Source: Salinisphaera hydrothermalis C41B8
GTDB taxonomy: Bacteria > Pseudomonadota > Gammaproteobacteria > Nevskiales > Salinisphaeraceae
Reading direction: 5' to 3'
NCBI RefSeq assembly: GCF_000732535.1
Contig: NZ_APNK01000006.1
Location: forward strand, 62,001 to 126,000
DNA: 64,000 nt
Shown here piece by piece: positions 60,182 through 64,000 of the stretch. The position numbers were made by a program, and so were the translations under genes. Positions within the stretch are counted from its first letter, which is position 1. The number at the start of each line of letters is the position of its first letter. The notes under the pieces are model-generated. The model was not told where the DNA came from. It worked only from the letters and a program-made list of their open reading frames with translations, and did not search any database.

Positions 60182-61453
60182 ATGAAACCCGAAACCATCG
60201 CCCTGCACGGCGGGTACACGCCGGACGAACAGCACGCCGTGGCTGTGCCGCTGCATCAGACCACGTCCTATGCATTCGACGATGCGCAGCACGCCGCCGA
60301 TCTGTTCGATCTGAAAGTATCCGGCAACATCTACAGCCGCATCATGAATCCCACCTGCGCCGTACTCGAACAGCGCATCACCGCGCTGGAAGGGGGCGTC
60401 GGCGCGCTGGCCATGGCCTCCGGGATGGCGGCGATCACGGCGACGATCCAGACGATTGCCGAAGCCGGCGACAATATCGTCTCGATCAGCGAACTCTACG
60501 GCGGCACCTACAATCTGTTCGCGCATACGCTGCCGCGCCAGGGCATGAGCGTGCGCTTTGCCGACAAGGACGACCTGGAGGCCATGGCCGCGCTCATCGA
60601 TGACCACACCAAGGCCATCTACTGCGAGTCGATCGGCAACCCCTCCGGCAATATCGCCGATATCGCTCGGCTGGCCGAAATCGCCCACGCACACGGCGTG
60701 CCGCTGATTGTCGATAACACGGTCGCGACCCCCACGCTGCTGCGCCCGATCGAACACGGCGCCGATATCGTCGTCCATTCCGCAACCAAGTATATCGGCG
60801 GCCACGGGACCACCATCGGCGGGCTCATCGTCGATTCCGGACGCTTCCCCTGGCTGGAACACGCCGAGCGCTTCCCGCTGCTGACCACGCCGGACCCGTC
60901 CTATCACGGCATCAACTACGCCAGGGATGTCGGCGAGGCTGCCTTCATCACCCGGGCTCGTGTCGTGCCGCTGCGCAACATGGGCGGCGCAATGAGCCCG
61001 TTCAACGCCTGGATGTTCCTGCAAGGGCTGGAAACGCTGGCCCTGCGCATGGAGCGGGTCTGCGAGAACACCCAGCGCATCGCCGAATACCTGGAAGCCC
61101 ACGATCGCGTCACCTGGGTCAACTATGCCGGGTTGCCCAGCCACCGCGACCACTCGCTCGCACAGCGCTATATGAACGGCAGGGCCTCGGGCATTCTGTC
61201 CTTCGGCATCGAGGGCGGTCTGGACGCCGGCGTGAAGTTCTACAACGCGCTGAAGCTGTTTATCCGGCTGGTGAACATCGGCGACGCCAAGAGCTGTGCC
61301 GCCATGCCCGCGGCCACTACCCACAGCCAGCTCAACGAGGCCGAACTAGCAAGCGCCGGCGTCACCCCCGACATGGTGCGGCTGTCGGTTGGCATTGAAC
61401 ATATCGACGACCTGCTCGCCGACCTGGAGCAGGCGTTGGCGGTTACCGGCTGA
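60182..61453 (+). CDS. metY: O-acetylhomoserine sulfhydrylase / aminocarboxypropyltransferase
   Basis: A 423-aa Cys/Met-metabolism PLP enzyme. It has PLHQTTSYAFDD, SGNIYSRIMNPTCAVLEQR, GMAAITATIQ, NPSGNIADIARLAEIAH, PLP Lys203 in HSATKYIGGHGTTIGG and the C-terminal LFIRLVNIGDAKSC...THSQLNE motif of MetY. It makes homocysteine (and with methanethiol, methionine) from O-acetylhomoserine. AGGAAG lies ten bases before the ATG. A 228-bp gap separates it from the sulfurtransferase-associated hairpin and gene downstream. Confidence 0.93.
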   Translation: MKPETIALHGGYTPDEQHAVAVPLHQTTSYAFDDAQHAADLFDLKVSGNIYSRIMNPTCAVLEQRITALEGGVGALAMASGMAAITATIQTIAEAGDNIVSISELYGGTYNLFAHTLPRQGMSVRFADKDDLEAMAALIDDHTKAIYCESIGNPSGNIADIARLAEIAHAHGVPLIVDNTVATPTLLRPIEHGADIVVHSATKYIGGHGTTIGGLIVDSGRFPWLEHAERFPLLTTPDPSYHGINYARDVGEAAFITRARVVPLRNMGGAMSPFNAWMFLQGLETLALRMERVCENTQRIAEYLEAHDRVTWVNYAGLPSHRDHSLAQRYMNGRASGILSFGIEGGLDAGVKFYNALKLFIRLVNIGDAKSCAAMPAATTHSQLNEAELASAGVTPDMVRLSVGIEHIDDLLADLEQALAVTG

Positions 61454-61483
61454 GCCCCGAATCGCTGCCGAAAATCGCCTGGA

Positions 61484-61510
61484 CCGGGCCCGCCATGGCG
61501 GCGGGCCCGG
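61484..61510 (+). terminator. Hairpin after metY
   Basis: CCGGGCCCGCC (61484-61494) pairs with GGCGGGCCCGG (61500-61510), a perfect 11-bp stem with a 5-base loop, 30 bp past the metY stop. No U-run follows, so its strength as a terminator is uncertain. Confidence 0.55.
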
Positions 61511-61736
61511 CCGCCTCTCCGGCTCCGGGACTCGTCTTGTCTTGACCTACTCAAGATACGAGAAGCCGTGTCGTGCGCGTGCCACAAGTCAGGCCCGAAG
61601 CCTATCTCGAGCTAACCGGCGCCTCGCTGTTCTCACGACGGGACCGCTCGGCGGCCGGCCACGCGCCTACTGGTGCGCCACGCGATCGACTGGCACGCTT
61701 TGGCCATAACCACTTCGAGCGCAGCCGGAACGAACC

Positions 61737-62558
61737 ATGAAAGACGTATTGATCGATGCCGAGACGTTGGGCGACTGGCTGGCCAAAGGCCGCGATGTCG
61801 TCGTGCTCGATGCACGGGCGCGGCTGCAAGATGCCGACGCCGGACGATCGCTCTGGCGCGAGAGCCACGTGCCGGGCGCACGTCATGCCGACATGGATCG
61901 GGAGCTATCGGCCACCCCATCCGCGGAAGGCGGCCGCCATCCGCTGCCGAGCCACGAACAGTTCGGCGCCCAACTACGCGCCTGGGGCATCACGCCGCAG
62001 TGCGATGTCGTGGTCTACGACGACATGGGCGGCGCGCTCGCCGCGGCCCGTGCCTGGTGGATGCTGGTGTGGGCCGGGCACCCGTCGGTGCATGTGCTCG
62101 ATGGCGGCTGGCAAGCCTGGCGCAACGGCGACTATCCCATCGAAAGCGTATCGCCCGACCCGAGCCCCAGCGATTGGCAGCCGACGTTCAACGATGACCT
62201 GATCGCCACCATCGAAGACGTTGCACGCGGCGACGCGGTGCTGATGGACGCCCGGCCCGGCGAACGCTTCCGCGGCGAGAACGAACCGATCGACCCCGCC
62301 GCCGGCCATATCCCCGGCGCGCGGAGCATACCGGCCGCATCACTGGTGGACAGCCGGGCGCGTTTCCTCTCTCCGGCGGAACTGGCCAAGGCGCTGCCGC
62401 AAGATGACAACGCCATCAGCTACTGCGGCTCGGGCATCAGTGCTTGCCAGCTCATTCTGGCCTGCGCGGTCCTGGGTCGGCCGTTGCCGCGTCTATTCCC
62501 GGGCTCGTGGAGCGCCTGGAGTAGCGATTCGTCGCGGCCGGTGGCCACCGGCGCCTAA
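61737..62558 (+). CDS. sseA: Mercaptopyruvate-type sulfurtransferase (two rhodanese domains)
   Basis: A 273-aa protein with tandem rhodanese domains. The first (about 5-130) lacks a Cys in its active loop (YDDMGGALAA), the second carries the active Cys230 in YCGSGISACQ, the CGSG(V/I)(S/T)A loop typical of 3-mercaptopyruvate sulfurtransferase. It moves sulfur from mercaptopyruvate to thiols or cyanide. Lies 283 bp past metY, a fitting sulfur-metabolism neighbour. Confidence 0.9.
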   Translation: MKDVLIDAETLGDWLAKGRDVVVLDARARLQDADAGRSLWRESHVPGARHADMDRELSATPSAEGGRHPLPSHEQFGAQLRAWGITPQCDVVVYDDMGGALAAARAWWMLVWAGHPSVHVLDGGWQAWRNGDYPIESVSPDPSPSDWQPTFNDDLIATIEDVARGDAVLMDARPGERFRGENEPIDPAAGHIPGARSIPAASLVDSRARFLSPAELAKALPQDDNAISYCGSGISACQLILACAVLGRPLPRLFPGSWSAWSSDSSRPVATGA

Positions 62559-62609
62559 ACAAGCCGGCTGGCACATCACGCCCAACTATCGGCCCGATGT
62601 TTATGACCC

Positions 62610-62639
62610 GGTCTTGCGATCGATGCATATCGCAAGACC
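62610..62639. promoter_or_regulatory. Perfect 11-bp inverted repeat between the sulfurtransferase and MetE-like remnant
   Basis: GGTCTTGCGAT (62610-62620) and its complement ATCGCAAGACC (62629-62639) flank CGATGCAT. It lies 52 bp past the sulfurtransferase stop and 95 bp before the remnant gene, and could be a terminator stem or operator. Confidence 0.5.
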
Positions 62640-62733
62640 TCTACCCCTTCTGATGCCGTCTTGAAGAACCGCATCGCGGCCGAGCCCTGAGTCCGCCCGG
62701 TGCCGCGCCTGCCCGTCATTAAAGGAACAAGTA

Positions 62734-62946
62734 ATGAAGCAAAGCACCGACCGTATTCTGACAACGCACACCGGTAGCTTGCCGCGCCCGCAAAGCCTGT
62801 CTCAATTACTGGTTCGTCGAGAAAAACGCGCCCCGTTCGATGCCGCCGCTCTGGAACGGGAGATCGCAGCCGGCGTAGTCTGGGCCAAACTGGGGGCACT
62901 CGCCGAAGGCGCAGCGATTGCCTCGAAGCGGCTATGGGGCCACTGA
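62734..62946 (+). pseudogene. Internally deleted MetE-like (cobalamin-independent) methyltransferase remnant
   Basis: A 70-codon open frame with a normal ribosome site (AAAGGA). Its first ~47 residues match the N terminus of MetE-like methyltransferases (STDRILTTHTGSLPRPQSLSQLL), and the last ~22 (VVWAKLGALAEGAAIASKRLW) match their C terminus. About 300 residues of barrel between them are missing while the frame stays open. The product cannot be catalytic as the zinc ligands lie in the deleted part. Confidence 0.7.
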
Positions 62947-63028
62947 ACCGCGGTGCCGGGCTCGCCCCCGGCCCGATTGGAAGTGCCCAAGGAATCGGTC
63001 AAGCCCGTGGATCACCACGGTCGCCGTA

Positions 63029-63484
63029 TCACTTCTGGACTTTCTCGAGCGAAACATCGAAGACCAGCGCGGCGTTCGGCGGAATGACGCCGCCGGCGCC
63101 CCGCGCGCCATAAGCCATGTCGGCCGGAATGATGAGCGTACGCTCGCCACCCACGCGCATCCCTTTCACGCCCTGATCCCAACCTTTGATCACCTGACCA
63201 GCGCCCAGCACAAAACTGAACGGCTGGCCGTGGTCCTTCGAACTGTCGAATTCCTTTCCGCGATGCTGCTTGGCATCTGGCGCGTAAAGCCAACCCGTGT
63301 AATCCACGGTCACACGCGCCCCCGGTACGGCCACGGCGCCGTGCCCCGTCTTGGTATTGATGATCTTGAGATGGGTGACCGCATTATCGCCGGCATAGGC
63401 CATGGTGGTCGCCAGGCTCAACATGCAGAAAGCCGCCATAGCCGCCATAGCCGCCAGATTGAATTTCGCCAAAAGTCTGTACAT
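63029..63484 (-). CDS. Periplasmic FKBP-type peptidyl-prolyl isomerase
   Basis: A 151-aa protein with a signal peptide (cleavage near MAYAGD, about residue 31) and one FKBP domain: VTVDYTGWLYAPD, FDSSKDHGQPFSFVLGAGQVIKGWDQGVKGMRVGGERTLIIPADMAYGARGAGGVIPPNAALVFDVSLEKV. All residues of the active pocket motif are present. It assists folding of exported proteins. The nearest upstream element on this strand is a decayed regulator fragment. Confidence 0.92.
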   Translation of the reverse strand: MYRLLAKFNLAAMAAMAAFCMLSLATTMAYAGDNAVTHLKIINTKTGHGAVAVPGARVTVDYTGWLYAPDAKQHRGKEFDSSKDHGQPFSFVLGAGQVIKGWDQGVKGMRVGGERTLIIPADMAYGARGAGGVIPPNAALVFDVSLEKVQK

Positions 63485-63515
63485 ATCAGAAACGCCCGGT
63501 CATCCGTTAGGGTAA

Positions 63516-63890
63516 AGCTGAACCATTCGATTCGCGCAGTATACGGCTGCGCTTACCGGCTGCCCGCACGATACCGCCCCGGCGCAATCGTTCGCTCGCA
63601 ACACCGCGTTCAAGCGCCGCGCGGAACTGGGCTCGCTGGCCCTGGAATTCTCCACCTTTGCCGTTGAAGGCCTCCCGGATCTGAGCATGATCGTCTACAA
63701 CCCGGTCTCGCCGACCGATGCCGAACGAATTCGCGCGTGGGTGGAGACTCGCGCCCGCCATGCGTGGCCGGGCACCGGCGATAAACGGTCCGCAGCCCGA
63801 GCAGCCCAACCGCCCAGCTGTACCCAGGAGAATCCGCAACGGCCGATAAAACCGACCAGCCTTCACGCCCCGTGCCGGTTACCGCGATAA
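63516..63890 (+). pseudogene. C-terminal fragment of a MmyB-like HTH regulator
   Basis: The frame is open from 63516 to the stop at 63890 but has no plausible start codon before the conserved part. Residues read TAFKRRAELGSLALEFSTF and VEGLPDLSMIVYNPVSPTDA, the closing part of the MmyB-like ligand domain that normally follows an N-terminal helix-turn-helix. The HTH and most of the ligand domain are absent. Downstream sequence (Pro/Arg-rich) is not homologous. Best read as a gene remnant. Confidence 0.55.
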
Positions 63891-64000
63891 ATCAACGCGA
63901 TGCCCCGCGCCATGGGCGCGGAACGGCGGGATCATTGTCGCGGCTCGGCCAATCGATCTGATCAGTCCGACCGGTCTTTGGGCCGGCCACCCGGCACAAG

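Noticed and set aside
1-64000. tRNA, rRNA, CRISPR arrays, transposases, integrases and phage genes
   Set aside because: I looked for tRNA-like cloverleaf ends, regularly spaced repeats and known recombinase motifs on both strands and saw none that hold up.

Overview
The window is high-GC, gene-dense DNA from a free-living proteobacterium. The mix of genes (Dab inorganic-carbon uptake, a photoactive yellow protein operon, many GGDEF enzymes, small DUF2267/DUF2795/DUF4235 stress-type proteins, FKBP, DbpA, YqhA, IlvGM with an attenuator) and the acidic protein style suggest a halophilic or marine gammaproteobacterium such as a Salinisphaera relative. That genus is an inference; the gene families below rest on sequence motifs read directly.

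Layout. 1-3500: the tail of a beta-helix protein, a ~295 bp palindromic repeat element, then a heme oxygenase / bacteriophytochrome-GGDEF pair. 3800-12300: DUF4235 protein; a phytanoyl-CoA-type dioxygenase divergent from a LacI regulator with a perfect palindromic operator; a membrane GGDEF enzyme; a HAD phosphatase; a MocR regulator divergent from an acetyltransferase; small envelope/stress proteins; a uracil-DNA-glycosylase-like protein; and a 52-codon gene. 12400-23000: EF-hand protein, YqhA, GGDEF enzyme, ilvLGM with leader peptide and attenuator, MATE pump, DUF2267, HAMP-GGDEF enzyme, hydroxypyruvate isomerase, protoporphyrinogen oxidase. 23100-28600: UspA, an OprB porin broken by an 11-bp duplication, VOC protein, a 36-codon Lys-rich gene, P450, a second palindromic element, a hydrolase. 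28700-33800: LysR regulator and dabB-dabA. 34100-37000: pyp, PAS-PAS-GGDEF and the PYP-type p-coumarate ligase, overlapping or nearly so. 37000-44980: PepSY/two-component system, Spy-like, SH3, SOUL, DUF4432 and MgtC/DUF4010 genes. 45200-50900: ArsR-controlled oxidoreductase and a three-gene operon of unrecognised membrane proteins. 51000-56900: DbpA, a lipoprotein, a repeat-rich gap and an orphan RND pump. 57000-60000: GST and two nuclease genes (Mrr-like and EVE/PUA-HNH) forming a small defence patch. 60100-64000: metY, a sulfurtransferase, a shrunken MetE-like gene, FKBP and a regulator fragment.

How it works together. The strongest theme is light input into cyclic-di-GMP signalling. There are two photoreceptor systems: a red/far-red one (bphO-bphP, with the cyclase fused to the phytochrome) and a blue one (pyp next to a soluble PAS-PAS-GGDEF enzyme and the chromophore-activating ligase). 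Three further GGDEF enzymes lie nearby, and no EAL or HD-GYP phosphodiesterase is visible. The blue-light operon follows directly after the carbon-concentrating dab operon. Mobile or decaying sequence is limited to palindromic repeat elements, a heptamer array, one frameshifted porin and two gene remnants. I saw no rRNA, tRNA, CRISPR array, transposase, integrase or phage genes.
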